The notes below the pieces were generated by a model. It was not told where the DNA came from. It did not search any database and saw only the letters and a list, made by a program, of their open reading frames with translations. 57,291 nucleotides of DNA from an uncultured Oscillospiraceae bacterium (GTDB taxonomy: Bacteria; Bacillota; Clostridia; Oscillospirales; Oscillospiraceae). The position numbers and the translations under genes are program-made. Each line of letters starts with the position of its first letter. Position 1 is the stretch's first letter. The stretch is taken from the NCBI GenBank assembly GCA_934591895.1, contig CAKTPP010000010.1, forward strand, positions 1 to 57,291, read 5' to 3'. Positions 7,586 to 15,959 of the stretch are shown piece by piece.

Positions 7586-7732
7586 GTGTTTCGTGCGAAA
7601 AAAGCCGTTGTGCAGGTTCTGCTGATTGCTGCGGGCATCGCCATGGTGTGCTTCGGCGCGCTGCGCGGCGAGGCCGGCGCCGTGCTCAGCAAGGCGATCC
7701 GGCTGTGCTTGGAGTGTGTCGGCATTGGATAA
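7586..7732 (+). CDS. CD1871A-family small CXXC membrane protein
   Basis: A 48-residue protein with one hydrophobic helix (VVQVLLIAAGIAMVCFGALR), a GE motif, and a C-terminal CLECVGIG tail carrying CXXC. It matches the short CXXC proteins found just before a membrane 4Fe-4S protein in Clostridioides and relatives. The GTG at 7586 is preceded by AAGGGAG at 8-bp spacing. Its stop codon lies within the first codons of the next gene, so the two are translationally coupled. Its role is unknown; the CXXC next to a membrane ferredoxin and a redoxin suggests it relays thiol electrons across or at the membrane. Confidence 0.7.
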   Translation: MFRAKKAVVQVLLIAAGIAMVCFGALRGEAGAVLSKAIRLCLECVGIG

Positions 7733-8648
7733 GAAAAAACAGTCTGTTTCCCTGCTTTTGAGCCGGTTCCGCGGCTGGATCCAGGCGGCGGCGACGCTGC
7801 TGACCAACATCCACCTGCCGAACTTCTTCAGGGGCGGCATCTATCAGGGCAAGGGCAAGACCGTCTGCGTGCCCGGCCTGAACTGCTATTCCTGCCCGGC
7901 GGCATCGGGCGCGTGCCCGATCGGGGCGTTTCAGGCGGTAGCCGGCTCGTCCAAATTCCGCTTTTCGTATTATATCACCGGCATCCTGATCCTGCTCGGC
8001 GTGCTGCTCGGGCGGTTCATCTGCGGCTTTTTGTGCCCGTTCGGCTGGCTGCAGGAGCTGCTGCATAAGATACCGGGCAAGAAACTGTCGACGAAAAAGC
8101 TCAGGCCGCTGACCTATTTGAAATACGTCATCCTGCTGCTGGCCGTGGTGCTGCTGCCAGCGCTCATCGTCAACGACGTGGGCATGGGCGACCCGTATTT
8201 CTGCAAGTACATCTGCCCACAAGGCGTGCTGGAGGGTGCGATCCCGCTTGCAGCCGCAAACGGGAGCATCCGCGCGGCGCTGGGCACACTGTTTACGCGC
8301 AAGCTGATCATTCTGATCGCGGTCGTCGTCTTGAGCGTGCTGTTTTTCCGCCCGTTCTGCAAGTGGATCTGCCCGCTCGGTGCGTTTTACGCGCTGATGA
8401 ACAAGGTCTCCCTGCTCGGCATTCAGGTCGACACGGGCAAGTGCGTCTCCTGCGGCAAATGCGCGCGCACCTGCCAGATGGACGTAGACATCACCAAGTC
8501 CCCCAACGACACGGAGTGCATCCGCTGCGGCAAGTGCATCCGCGCCTGCCCCACCGGGGCCATCCGCTTCCGCTATGGCTTCGGCCTGAGCGGAAACACG
8601 AATCCAAAACAAGTAAGCAACCATCAAAATCAAACGGAGGAATCATGA
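7725..8648 (+). CDS. Membrane 4Fe-4S binding protein (NapH/YccM-like)
   Basis: About 307 residues with four to five hydrophobic helices and cysteine clusters. An N-terminal CVPGLNCYSCPAASGACPIG is followed by three CGFLCPFG/CKYICPQG/CKWICPLG motifs of the Fer4_5 type at helix ends, and two C-terminal ferredoxin motifs, CVSCGKCARTCQMD and CIRCGKCIRACPTG. This layout carries electrons through the membrane, as in NapH. The frame is open further upstream, but TTG at 7725 fits best: GGAG at 7711-7714 is 10 bp away and it overlaps the preceding stop. GTG 7716 is the alternative. It overlaps the redoxin gene by 4 bp. Confidence 0.85.
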   Translation: MDKKKQSVSLLLSRFRGWIQAAATLLTNIHLPNFFRGGIYQGKGKTVCVPGLNCYSCPAASGACPIGAFQAVAGSSKFRFSYYITGILILLGVLLGRFICGFLCPFGWLQELLHKIPGKKLSTKKLRPLTYLKYVILLLAVVLLPALIVNDVGMGDPYFCKYICPQGVLEGAIPLAAANGSIRAALGTLFTRKLIILIAVVVLSVLFFRPFCKWICPLGAFYALMNKVSLLGIQVDTGKCVSCGKCARTCQMDVDITKSPNDTECIRCGKCIRACPTGAIRFRYGFGLSGNTNPKQVSNHQNQTEES

Positions 8649-9604
8649 TGAAGATGAAAAAAATGACCAGGCTCGTGACGCTCCTGCTCGCGCTTGCGCT
8701 GGTGTTCAGCCTTGCGGCGTGCTCGTCGGACAAGGACAAGGCGGACGGCAGCGCCGACATTGCGACCCTGATCGCGACCGAGCCGGGCAGCGCCGATGAG
8801 GCAGCCAAGCTCTATCAGCAGCTCATGCAGAAGGAAAACGAGATCCTCGCCGCAAACTCCGACCTCTGGAACAAGGTGTTTCTGTCTGCCGACAAAAACA
8901 GCCCCATGATCGAGGACGGCACGAACTACGGCGACTTCCTGCTCGCCACGATCGAGAGCGCGAAGGACAGCTTCTCGGCCGACGAGCTCAAGACGCTCAA
9001 GGCCGGCGCCGAGCAGATCAAGGAGATCGAGGGCAAGCTCACCATCCTCGAGCAGAAGTATCCCGGCTGCGGCACGACGCCCGGCGCGGGTGACAGCGTG
9101 AGCGCGGAGGAGGCCGGCATGACCGCCTCCGGCAGCGACCTGACGAAATTCCCAAGCTTTCAGGGCAAGGATCTCAACGGCAACGATGTTGACAGCAGCA
9201 AGCTCTTTGCCGGCAACAGCGTCACGGTCGTGAACTTCTGGTTCACCACCTGCAACCCGTGCGTCGGTGAGCTGGCCGACCTTGAGGCGCTCAACAAGGA
9301 CCTCGCCGCGAAGGGCGGCGCAGTCGTCGGCATCAACTCCTTCACGCTCGACGGCGACAAGACCGCCATCGCCGAGGCAAAGGACATTCTGGCGAAAAAG
9401 GGCGTGACCTACTCCAACCTCTGGTTCGCCTCCGACAGCGAGGCCGGTAAGTTCACCGCCGGCCTGTACTCGTTCCCGACCACGTATGTCGTCGACAAAA
9501 ACGGCAACATCGTCGGCGAGCCGATCGTCGGCGCGATCACCGCGCCCGATCAGGCCAAGAGGCTCAACGAGCTCATCGATCAGGCGCTCGCAAACAGCAA
9601 ATAA
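8645..9604 (+). CDS. TlpA-family redoxin lipoprotein
   Basis: 319 residues. A signal peptide ends in the lipobox LAAC with C26 as lipid attachment site, so the protein sits on the outer face of the membrane. Residues about 35-150 are a helical, charged region absent from minimal thioredoxins. The C-terminal thioredoxin-fold domain carries WFTTCNPCVGEL with active-site C203 and C206. It probably reduces or isomerises extracytoplasmic disulfides or peroxides with electrons delivered by the preceding membrane ferredoxin. GGAGGAATC precedes the ATG at 8645. Confidence 0.88.
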   Translation: MMKMKKMTRLVTLLLALALVFSLAACSSDKDKADGSADIATLIATEPGSADEAAKLYQQLMQKENEILAANSDLWNKVFLSADKNSPMIEDGTNYGDFLLATIESAKDSFSADELKTLKAGAEQIKEIEGKLTILEQKYPGCGTTPGAGDSVSAEEAGMTASGSDLTKFPSFQGKDLNGNDVDSSKLFAGNSVTVVNFWFTTCNPCVGELADLEALNKDLAAKGGAVVGINSFTLDGDKTAIAEAKDILAKKGVTYSNLWFASDSEAGKFTAGLYSFPTTYVVDKNGNIVGEPIVGAITAPDQAKRLNELIDQALANSK

Positions 9605-9618
9605 CGCCCCGGGACAGC

Positions 9619-9664
9619 ATCCGCCTCGGCGTGCCCTTCTGACGGAAGGTGCGCCGGGGCGGAT
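9619..9664. terminator. Terminator between redoxin and threonine dehydratase genes
   Basis: ATCCGCCTCGGCG (9619-9631) pairs with CGCCGGGGCGGAT (9652-9664), with an additional CCCTTC/GAAGG inner stem. It lies between converging genes. Confidence 0.7.
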
Positions 9665-9677
9665 ATTTGCTGCCTTG

Positions 9678-10637
9678 TCAGAGCGTGACGTCCTCGAGCC
9701 GGTGCAGCTGTTCGAGCGCGACGCTGCCGCCGCTGATGACAAAGCAGACCTTGTCCGTCCTGCGCAGCGGAAGCTGCCCGCGCAGCGCGGCGCCCATGCC
9801 GATGGCGGACGACGGCTCACACAGGAGCTTGCCCTCCAGAAGCAGCAGCTTCATGGCGCGCAGAAGGTCGGCATCCGCAACGGACGCAAAGCCGTCGGTA
9901 TTTCCGGCCACATACGGAAAGCACACATTCCCCGGCCTTTGCGCGACGAGCGCGTCCGCGACCGAGCGCTTCTGCTCCACCTGCACCGGATGCCCGGCAC
10001 GCAGGCTCTCCCGATAGCGCGGCAGCGCCTCGGGCTCCGCGCCGTAGACGCGCACGTGCGGCGCGAGCGCCTTGACCGCCGTGGCGACGCCGCCGATGAG
10101 CCCGCCGCCGCTGACGGGGACGACGAGCGCATCCAGCGCCGGACACTGCTCCATGATCTCAAGCCCGACGGTGCCCTGCCCCGCCATGACGAGCGGATCA
10201 TTGAACGGCGGCACCATCGTCGCGCCGCGCCCGGCACAAAGCCGCGCCGCAACGTCGAACCGTTCGGATGCATCACACAGCACGAGCTCCGCGCCCAGTG
10301 CGCGGATGGCCGCCTGCTTGACGGCGGGCGCAGTCTCCGGCATGACGATGCAGGCGTACGTGCCGAAGCGCTGCGCGGCGTAGGCCACCGCGCGGCCGTG
10401 GTTTCCGGACGAGGCCGCGACAAAGCCGCGCGCACGCTCATCATCCGTCAGGGCGAGGATCTTGTTCATCGCGCCGCGCAGCTTGAACGCGCCCGTGCGC
10501 TGCATACACTCGGCCTTGGCATACACCTCGCAGCCAAGGGCATCGTCGAGCGCCGGCAGGCGCAGCAGCGGCGTGCGCACAATATACGGGGCGATGCGCG
10601 CGTGCGCCGCCCGAATGGCCTCCAATGTCAGCTCCAT
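9678..10637 (-). CDS. Threonine/serine dehydratase, catabolic type
   Basis: A 319-residue fold-type II PLP enzyme that deaminates threonine (or serine) to 2-oxobutyrate (or pyruvate) and ammonia. K52 in TGAFKLRGA is the PLP lysine, SSGNHG at 76-81 binds the substrate carboxylate, and SGGGLIGG holds the PLP phosphate. There is no C-terminal ACT regulatory domain, so it resembles TdcB/short IlvA forms, which are not controlled by isoleucine. A racemase (serine racemase-like) activity cannot be excluded. Monocistronic; the converging terminator lies at its 3' end. Confidence 0.88.
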   Translation of the reverse strand: MELTLEAIRAAHARIAPYIVRTPLLRLPALDDALGCEVYAKAECMQRTGAFKLRGAMNKILALTDDERARGFVAASSGNHGRAVAYAAQRFGTYACIVMPETAPAVKQAAIRALGAELVLCDASERFDVAARLCAGRGATMVPPFNDPLVMAGQGTVGLEIMEQCPALDALVVPVSGGGLIGGVATAVKALAPHVRVYGAEPEALPRYRESLRAGHPVQVEQKRSVADALVAQRPGNVCFPYVAGNTDGFASVADADLLRAMKLLLLEGKLLCEPSSAIGMGAALRGQLPLRRTDKVCFVISGGSVALEQLHRLEDVTL

Positions 10638-10715
10638 GGGAATGCTCCTTTCTCAGCAGCCCTATTGTAACGCAGCGCAAGCGCTTTGTAAAAGAAAAAC
10701 TGCGCGGCCGCGCGC

Positions 10716-10744
10716 TTGACAATCCCTATCCGGAAGGGCATAAT
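10716..10744 (+). promoter_or_regulatory. Sigma-A-type promoter for the DUF1810-Nudix pair
   Basis: TTGACA at 10716-10721, a 17-bp spacer, then CATAAT at 10739-10744; the gene begins about 57 bp downstream after GAGGAGG. Confidence 0.65.
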
Positions 10745-10800
10745 CAAAAGCGATTTGCAATGCAGCCATTTGTCTATTCCGCTTCTGAGGAGGTTTTTCT

Positions 10801-11217
10801 ATGTACGATCTCAACCGCTTTCTCTCCGCGCAGCGCCGGGACTACGCCGCCGCCCTGCGCGAGATCCAAAACGGCCGCAAGCGCAGCCACTGGATCTGGT
10901 ATATCTTCCCGCAGGTCGCGGGGCTGGGCATGAGCAGCACGTCGCAGTTTTATGCCATCTCCGGGCTTGACGAGGCGCGTGCCTACCTGAGCGAGCCGAC
11001 GCTGCGCGCGCACCTGCTGGAGATCAGCAGCGCCCTGCTCGCCCTCGACGAGAGCGACCCCACGGCCGTGTTCGGCTTTCCGGACGATCTGAAGCTGCGC
11101 TCGAGCATGACGCTCTTTGCCGCCGCCGCGCCGGACGAGCCGGTGTTTTCCGCCGTGCTCGACAAGTTCTTCGGCGGGCAGCCGGACGCGCGCACGCTGC
11201 AGATCCTCGGGCTGTAA
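10801..11217 (+). CDS. DUF1810 domain protein
   Basis: A 138-residue soluble protein matching the DUF1810 family: an early FLSAQ motif and the hallmark RKRSHWIWYIFPQ at residues 27-39, followed by GLGMSSTSQFYAI. The biochemical function is not established. A 12-bp gap to the Nudix hydrolase gene and a shared upstream promoter indicate an operon, so a nucleotide or ADP-ribose related role is a reasonable guess. The ATG at 10801 follows GAGGAGG. Confidence 0.88.
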   Translation: MYDLNRFLSAQRRDYAAALREIQNGRKRSHWIWYIFPQVAGLGMSSTSQFYAISGLDEARAYLSEPTLRAHLLEISSALLALDESDPTAVFGFPDDLKLRSSMTLFAAAAPDEPVFSAVLDKFFGGQPDARTLQILGL

Positions 11218-11229
11218 GGAGGGATCGCC

Positions 11230-11784
11230 ATGGAAAACCTGACCGAAACCAAGCTCACCTCCGACAAGATCTACAGCGGCTGCATCCTCGATTTTTACCG
11301 CGACACCGTGCGCCTGCCCAACGGCGGCACCGCGCCGCGCGAGCTGACGCGCCACGTGGGCGCGGTGTGCATCGTGCCGCTGCTCGACGACGGCCGCGTG
11401 ATCGTCGAGCGGCAGTTTCGCTACCCGGTGAATGAGGTCATCACGGAGATCCCCGCCGGCAAGCGCGACAGCCGCGACGAAGCGCCCGACGACGCCGCGC
11501 GCCGCGAGCTGCGCGAGGAGACCGGCATCACGGCGCGCGAGCTCATCCCGCTCGGCCCGTTCTACCCCGCCGCCGCGTACTCGGACGAGGTCATCTGGAT
11601 GTACCTCGCCCGCGGCCTGACCTTCGGCGAGCAGCAGCTCGACGACGACGAATTTCTCAATCTTCAGGCCGTGCCGCTCGAGGAGCTTGCGCGCGACGTG
11701 CTCGCCGGGCGCATCCCGGACGCAAAGACGCAGGCAGCCATCCTGCGCGTGTACTGCATGGAGCGCGGCTTCGAGCCAAAATAA
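11230..11784 (+). CDS. Nudix hydrolase, ADP-ribose pyrophosphatase type
   Basis: 184 residues, dimeric NudF-like family, expected to split ADP-ribose to AMP and ribose 5-phosphate. The Nudix box runs from G77 to I100 and ends ARRELREETGI. The first spacing is G-x6-E instead of the canonical G-x5-E, a one-residue insertion (GKRDSRDE). The N-terminal strand region and PAG motif before the box match ADPR pyrophosphatases. The DUF1810 gene precedes it by 12 bp; the ATG at 11230 follows AAGGAGGGAT. Confidence 0.88.
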   Translation: MENLTETKLTSDKIYSGCILDFYRDTVRLPNGGTAPRELTRHVGAVCIVPLLDDGRVIVERQFRYPVNEVITEIPAGKRDSRDEAPDDAARRELREETGITARELIPLGPFYPAAAYSDEVIWMYLARGLTFGEQQLDDDEFLNLQAVPLEELARDVLAGRIPDAKTQAAILRVYCMERGFEPK

Positions 11785-11787
11785 CAT

Positions 11788-11827
11788 AAGCGGCACGCGG
11801 CGGTCAAATGACCGCCGCGTGCCGCTT
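11788..11827. terminator. Long perfect hairpin between converging genes
   Basis: AAGCGGCACGCGGCGGTCA (11788-11806) pairs perfectly over 19 bp with 11809-11827, leaving a 2-base gap. There is no long U-tract on either side, but its position between converging genes supports bidirectional termination. Confidence 0.7.
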
Positions 11828-11842
11828 GTCATTGAGCTGTGC

Positions 11843-12094
11843 TCAGTGCCGGTGAAACAGTCCCTTTTTCTCATACGGGGCGCAGGTGTAGCCCGTGAGC
11901 TCGTAGCCGAGCTTGGAAAAGACCGGGTGCAGCTCCGCCTCCGGGATCGCCGTCTCGGAGAGGATGACCGTCTCACCCCGGCTGTGCGAGGACGTGACCT
12001 TCCTGACCGGGAAGGCATTGCGCACCGCGTCGTTGACGTGGCTCTCGCACATGGAGCACATCATGCCGTCTATATTCAGTGTGATCTGATACAT
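11843..12094 (-). CDS. Heavy-metal-associated domain protein
   Basis: 83 residues, mostly a ferredoxin-like HMA fold. GMMCSMCESHVNDAVRN carries the CXXC that binds Cu(I) or similar soft metals, in the usual place after strand 1. The second half keeps the fold (SKLGYELTGY), and the last residues EKKGLFHRH add extra potential ligands. No copper ATPase gene is adjacent in the window, so it may be an orphan chaperone. GGAGGTATCCC precedes the ATG at 12094, with a consensus promoter upstream. Confidence 0.85.
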   Translation of the reverse strand: MYQITLNIDGMMCSMCESHVNDAVRNAFPVRKVTSSHSRGETVILSETAIPEAELHPVFSKLGYELTGYTCAPYEKKGLFHRH

Positions 12095-12144
12095 GGGATA
12101 CCTCCTTGAAAGCAGAATGGTTAGATATATTTAATCCAAACCGG

Positions 12145-12173
12145 ATGATATCACTGCCGCGCCCGCATGTCAA
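12145..12173 (-). promoter_or_regulatory. Promoter of the heavy-metal-associated protein gene
   Basis: On the minus strand TTGACA (12173-12168), a 17-bp spacer and TATCAT (12150-12145), about 50 bp upstream of the start codon. Confidence 0.65.
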
Positions 12174-12184
12174 GGTCGCGGCGC

Positions 12185-12223
12185 AAAAAAGCGGGCCTCC
12201 GAGACCGGAGGTCCGCTTTTTTT
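12185..12223. terminator. Bidirectional terminator at the end of the pst-pho operon
   Basis: GCGGGCCTCC (12191-12200) pairs with GGAGGTCCGC (12207-12216), with A6 before and T7 after. On the minus strand it ends the phosphate operon directly after the kinase gene. Confidence 0.85.
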
Positions 12224-12230
12224 CTTTCGC

Positions 12231-13886
12231 TCACGCCTTCGGAAAGACGGCGCGGATGGTCGTGCCCGTGCCCGGCGTGCTCTCGAGCTCGATGCGGCCG
12301 TGGTGCAGCTGCATGGCGTGCTTGACGATCGAGAGCCCAAGGCCCGTGCCGCCGGACGCCTTTGAGTGGCTCTTGTCCACGCGGTAGAAGCGCTCGAACA
12401 CGCGCGCCTGATGCTCCGGCGCGATGCCGATGCCGGTGTCGGCGACGGTGACGCTGCTGCCGTCGGCGTCGTGCGCGACGGTGATGTCCACGCGGCCGCC
12501 GTCGCGGTTGTACTTGATGGCGTTGTCGCAGAGGTTGTAGACGATCTCATAGAGCAGGCGGCGCACGCCGGGGATCACGGCGGGCTCGCCCTGCACGCTG
12601 ACCGTGACCTGCCGCGCTGCCGCGGCATCCTGCAGCGTCTCCGCCGCCTCCTGCGAAACTGTGAGCAGGTCGACGGGCTCAGTCGGCAGCTCGCCGCCCT
12701 CGTCGAGCTGGGACAGGCGGATGATGTCGTCAATGAGCGTGACGAGGCGGGCGGCCTCGGTGTGGATGTGGCCGACGAAGCGCGGCAGATCGTCGGGCTT
12801 GACCATGCCGTTTTCGATCAGCTCTGCGCTGCCGATGATGCCCTGCAGCGGCGTCTTGAGCTCGTGCGAAACGTTCGCCGTGAACTCCCGGCGGTTGCGC
12901 TCGGCAAACTCCTGCTCCGTGATGTCGAAGGCGAGGATGACCGTGCCGATCGCTTTCCCGTCGGACGCGATGCGGCTGATATCGAACTGGTAGATGCGCC
13001 CCGCGCGCCCGGCGCGCACCTCGCTGTGGCCGTCGCCGGCGGCGGCCTGAATGGCGGCGCTGATCTCGTGGCTGCGCTCGATGGTGAGAAAGTCCTGACC
13101 GACGCACTGCGCATCCGCGCCGAAGAGCGCCTGCGCCGCGGCGTTGATGCTCAGGATATCGCCGTGCTCGTCGAGCAGGACGAGTCCCTCGCGCATGCTG
13201 CCGGTGATCTGCGTGAATTCGTCGGTCTTTTCGCGCAGCTCGCGCAGCTGCGTCTGGATCTCGACGTGCTGGTGGTGGATGCGCTTGAGCAGCGGCGAGA
13301 GCTCCTCATAGGCGTCGTTATCGAGCGGGTGATCCAGATCGAGGCTGTTGAGCGGGTCAACGATGCGCCGCGACAGGCGCTTGGCCAGCACACCCGAGAG
13401 GATGAGCGCCACGATGAGCACGAGCAGCAGCGGCTGGAGCACGCCGACGGCGATCATGCCGACCGTCGCGCGGCTGATGGAGATGCGCAGCACCGTGCCG
13501 TCCGTGAGCCGCCGGGCATAGTACATGGTCTTTTCCATGAGCGTCGAGGAATAGCGCGTGCTCTCGCCCGTGCCTGTGCTCAGCGCCTGACTGACCTCGG
13601 CGCGCGAGGCGTGGTTCTCAAGGCTCTCGGCATCGGTCTTGGTGTCGTACAAAACGCTGCCGTCGGCCGCGATCCACGTCAGGCGGTAGCGGTCGGCCGT
13701 GAGCTGCGAGAGGTAGTCCGTGCCGCTGCTTTCCACGGCGGCCGAGGCAAGGCTCAGCTCGTCGCGCAGCTGGTTTTCTTCCACGCCGCCGAAGTAGCTG
13801 TAGAGAAAGCCCATGATGATCAGCAGGCTCGCCAGCAGCACGGCACCGGCCACGAGGAGGATGGATTGAAAGATTTTCTTGGTCAT
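12231..13886 (-). CDS. phoR: Phosphate-responsive sensor histidine kinase (PhoR-like)
   Basis: 551 residues. TM1 about 11-31, an extracytoplasmic domain of about 115 residues, TM2 about 146-166, a HAMP-like region, a PAS domain about 225-330, HisKA with H341 in NVSHELKTP, and a HATPase domain with LCDNAIKYN, DTGIGI and GTGLGLSIV. This architecture is that of Firmicutes PhoR. It is the last gene of the pst operon, downstream of phoU and the response regulator (4-bp overlap), so phosphate sensing and uptake are co-expressed. The ligand sensed by the outer domain is not evident; control by PstSCAB-PhoU is expected. Confidence 0.9.
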   Translation of the reverse strand: MTKKIFQSILLVAGAVLLASLLIIMGFLYSYFGGVEENQLRDELSLASAAVESSGTDYLSQLTADRYRLTWIAADGSVLYDTKTDAESLENHASRAEVSQALSTGTGESTRYSSTLMEKTMYYARRLTDGTVLRISISRATVGMIAVGVLQPLLLVLIVALILSGVLAKRLSRRIVDPLNSLDLDHPLDNDAYEELSPLLKRIHHQHVEIQTQLRELREKTDEFTQITGSMREGLVLLDEHGDILSINAAAQALFGADAQCVGQDFLTIERSHEISAAIQAAAGDGHSEVRAGRAGRIYQFDISRIASDGKAIGTVILAFDITEQEFAERNRREFTANVSHELKTPLQGIIGSAELIENGMVKPDDLPRFVGHIHTEAARLVTLIDDIIRLSQLDEGGELPTEPVDLLTVSQEAAETLQDAAAARQVTVSVQGEPAVIPGVRRLLYEIVYNLCDNAIKYNRDGGRVDITVAHDADGSSVTVADTGIGIAPEHQARVFERFYRVDKSHSKASGGTGLGLSIVKHAMQLHHGRIELESTPGTGTTIRAVFPKA

Positions 13887-14557
13887 GTCGTTGCCTCCAT
13901 GCGGTAGCCAACATTGCGCACCGTCTCGATCCGCCGTCCGTAGGGGCCGAGCTTTTGCCGGAGCGTCCGGATGTGCATATCGACCGTGCGGGTCTCGCCG
14001 CAGAAGTCCATGCCCCAGACCTCCTGAAAGAGCTGGTCGCGCGTGAACGCCATACCCGGATGGGACAAAAACAGGCGCAGGAGTTCAAATTCTTTATATG
14101 TGAGCGCGACGCGCGCGCCGTCGACCGTGACCGTGTGTGCATCGAGGTCGACGACGAGGCCGCCGCTGCGCAGCAGATGCGCAGCCTTGTCCGGCCGGCA
14201 GCGGCGCAGCACCGCCTTGACACAGGACACCAGCTCCATCACACCGAAGGGCTTGACGAGATAATAGTCCGCGCCGAGGTCGAGGCCGCGGATCCTGTCA
14301 TACTCCGCGCCCTTGGCCGTCGCCATGACGACCGGGATGGTGCGCAGCTCCGCCGACGCCTTCATGCGCTGCAGCAGCTCGATGCCGTCCACGCCGGGCA
14401 GCATGACATCGAGCACGACCAGATCCGGCTTTTGCGTCTGCAGCGCCGACCAGAACGAGACGCCGTCGTCAAAGCCGCGGGCCTCAAAGCCCGTGGACGT
14501 GAGCGTATAGACCTCAATGTCGCGGATGCTGGCATCGTCCTCAACACACCAGATCAT
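13883..14557 (-). CDS. phoP: Phosphate regulon response regulator (PhoP/PhoB-like)
   Basis: 224 residues, OmpR family: receiver domain with D50 in LVVLDVMLPGVDG and the KPFGVMEL lysine, then a winged-helix domain from about residue 128. The start is ATG 14557 with AAGGAGGGG before it, 2 bp after the phoU stop; a longer in-frame start at 14602 would lie inside phoU and has no ribosome binding site. The TTTACA repeats upstream of pstS and of the phosphoesterase at 32.6-35.3 kb are its likely targets. Confidence 0.9.
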   Translation of the reverse strand: MIWCVEDDASIRDIEVYTLTSTGFEARGFDDGVSFWSALQTQKPDLVVLDVMLPGVDGIELLQRMKASAELRTIPVVMATAKGAEYDRIRGLDLGADYYLVKPFGVMELVSCVKAVLRRCRPDKAAHLLRSGGLVVDLDAHTVTVDGARVALTYKEFELLRLFLSHPGMAFTRDQLFQEVWGMDFCGETRTVDMHIRTLRQKLGPYGRRIETVRNVGYRMEATT

Positions 14558-14559
14558 GC

Positions 14560-15204
14560 TTACCCCTCCTTGTGCACCCCGGTGACAGAGAAGATCACCC
14601 ACTCGGCGATGTTCGTCGCATGGTCACCGATGCGCTCAAAGTATTTGGCGATCATGAGCAGGTCGAGCGCATACGCCCCGTCCTCGGGATGGGCGGTGAT
14701 CTTGTCGATCAGCCGGCGCTTGACCTCGTCGAAGGCGTTGTCCACAACGTCGTCCTCGGCGATGACCGTCTCTGCCAGCATTGTATCACGCTGAACGTAG
14801 GCGTCAACACTTTCCGTGACCATATGGATGGTCGAGAGCGCCATTTCGCGCAGCAGATCGTCGTTTTCCGCCGAACGGCCGGCGAGATACTGGATGATCT
14901 CCGCGATGTCCTCGGCCTGATCGCCGATGCGCTCCATGTCCGTGATCATCTTCAGCGCCGCCGAGATCTGGCGCAGGTCGCGCGCGACCGGCTGCTGCTG
15001 GAGCAGGAGCTTGAGACACAGCGACTCAATATTGCGCTCCTTCTGGTCGATCTCCGCGTCGAGCGGCCCGACCTTCTTCGCCAGCTCCGGATCCGCCTCC
15101 GTGAGCGCCTTGGACGCGAGCGCGATCACTTCCTCGCACAGCGCGCCCATCTCGATCATCTCCCGGTTCAGGAGCGCGAGCTGTTCATCAAACCGGCTTC
15201 TCAT
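14560..15204 (-). CDS. phoU: Phosphate signalling protein PhoU
   Basis: 214 residues, the two repeated three-helix PhoU domains. Both carry E/DxxxD-type motifs (MERIGDQAEDIAE and FERIGDHATNIAEW) that hold the iron or metal clusters. It links the Pst transporter to the PhoR kinase and represses the regulon when phosphate is plentiful. It overlaps pstB by one base and is followed by the response regulator gene after 2 bp. Confidence 0.95.
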   Translation of the reverse strand: MRSRFDEQLALLNREMIEMGALCEEVIALASKALTEADPELAKKVGPLDAEIDQKERNIESLCLKLLLQQQPVARDLRQISAALKMITDMERIGDQAEDIAEIIQYLAGRSAENDDLLREMALSTIHMVTESVDAYVQRDTMLAETVIAEDDVVDNAFDEVKRRLIDKITAHPEDGAYALDLLMIAKYFERIGDHATNIAEWVIFSVTGVHKEG

Positions 15205-15959
15205 CAGCCAAACCTCCCTGTGATGTAATCCTCCGTGCGCTTATCCTGCGGCTGCGAGAAGAGCCGCTCCGTATCGTCGCACTCGACGAGCTCGCCAAGC
15301 AGGAAAAACGCCGTGCGGTCGGAGATGCGCACCGCCTGCTGCATATTGTGCGTGACGATGACGATCGTGTACTGCTCCTTGAGCTGCATGGCCAGCTCCT
15401 CGATCTTCGACGTGGAGATCGGGTCGAGCGCGCTCGTGGGCTCGTCCATGAGCAGCACCTCGGGCTCGACCGCGAGCGCGCGGGCGATGCACAGCCTCTG
15501 CTGCTGGCCGCCGGAGAGACCGAGCGCGTTTTTGCGCAGGCGATCCTTCACCTCGTCCCAGATGGCCGCGCCGCGCAGCGACTTCTCGACGATCTCGTCG
15601 AGCTTCGCGCGGTTTTTGATGCCGTGCGTGCGCGGGCCGTAGGCGATGTTGTCGTAGATGCTCATCGGGAACGGGTTCGGCTTCTGAAAGACCATGCCGA
15701 TCTCGCGCCGCAGCTCGTTGACGTCCGTGCCGGGGGCGAAAATGTCCTGCTCGCGGTAGCGCACATCGCCCGTGATCTTCACGCCGGGGATGAGGTCGTT
15801 CATGCGGTTGAGCGTTTTGAGAAACGTGGACTTGCCGCAGCCGGACGGCCCGATGAGCGCCGTGATGCTCTTTTCCGGGATGTTCATGCTGATATCGTGC
15901 AGCGCCTGATGGTCTCCGTACCAGAGATCCAGACCCTGAACGGTCATAATATCACTCAT
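15204..15959 (-). CDS. pstB: Phosphate ABC transporter ATP-binding protein
   Basis: 251 residues. Walker A GPSGCGKS at 37-44, signature LSGGQQQR, Walker B with LLMDEPTSALDPIST, and a switch histidine in VTHNMQQA. Full length for PstB. It couples ATP hydrolysis to phosphate import through PstA/PstC. The start overlaps the pstA stop by 4 bp. Confidence 0.96.
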   Translation of the reverse strand: MSDIMTVQGLDLWYGDHQALHDISMNIPEKSITALIGPSGCGKSTFLKTLNRMNDLIPGVKITGDVRYREQDIFAPGTDVNELRREIGMVFQKPNPFPMSIYDNIAYGPRTHGIKNRAKLDEIVEKSLRGAAIWDEVKDRLRKNALGLSGGQQQRLCIARALAVEPEVLLMDEPTSALDPISTSKIEELAMQLKEQYTIVIVTHNMQQAVRISDRTAFFLLGELVECDDTERLFSQPQDKRTEDYITGRFG

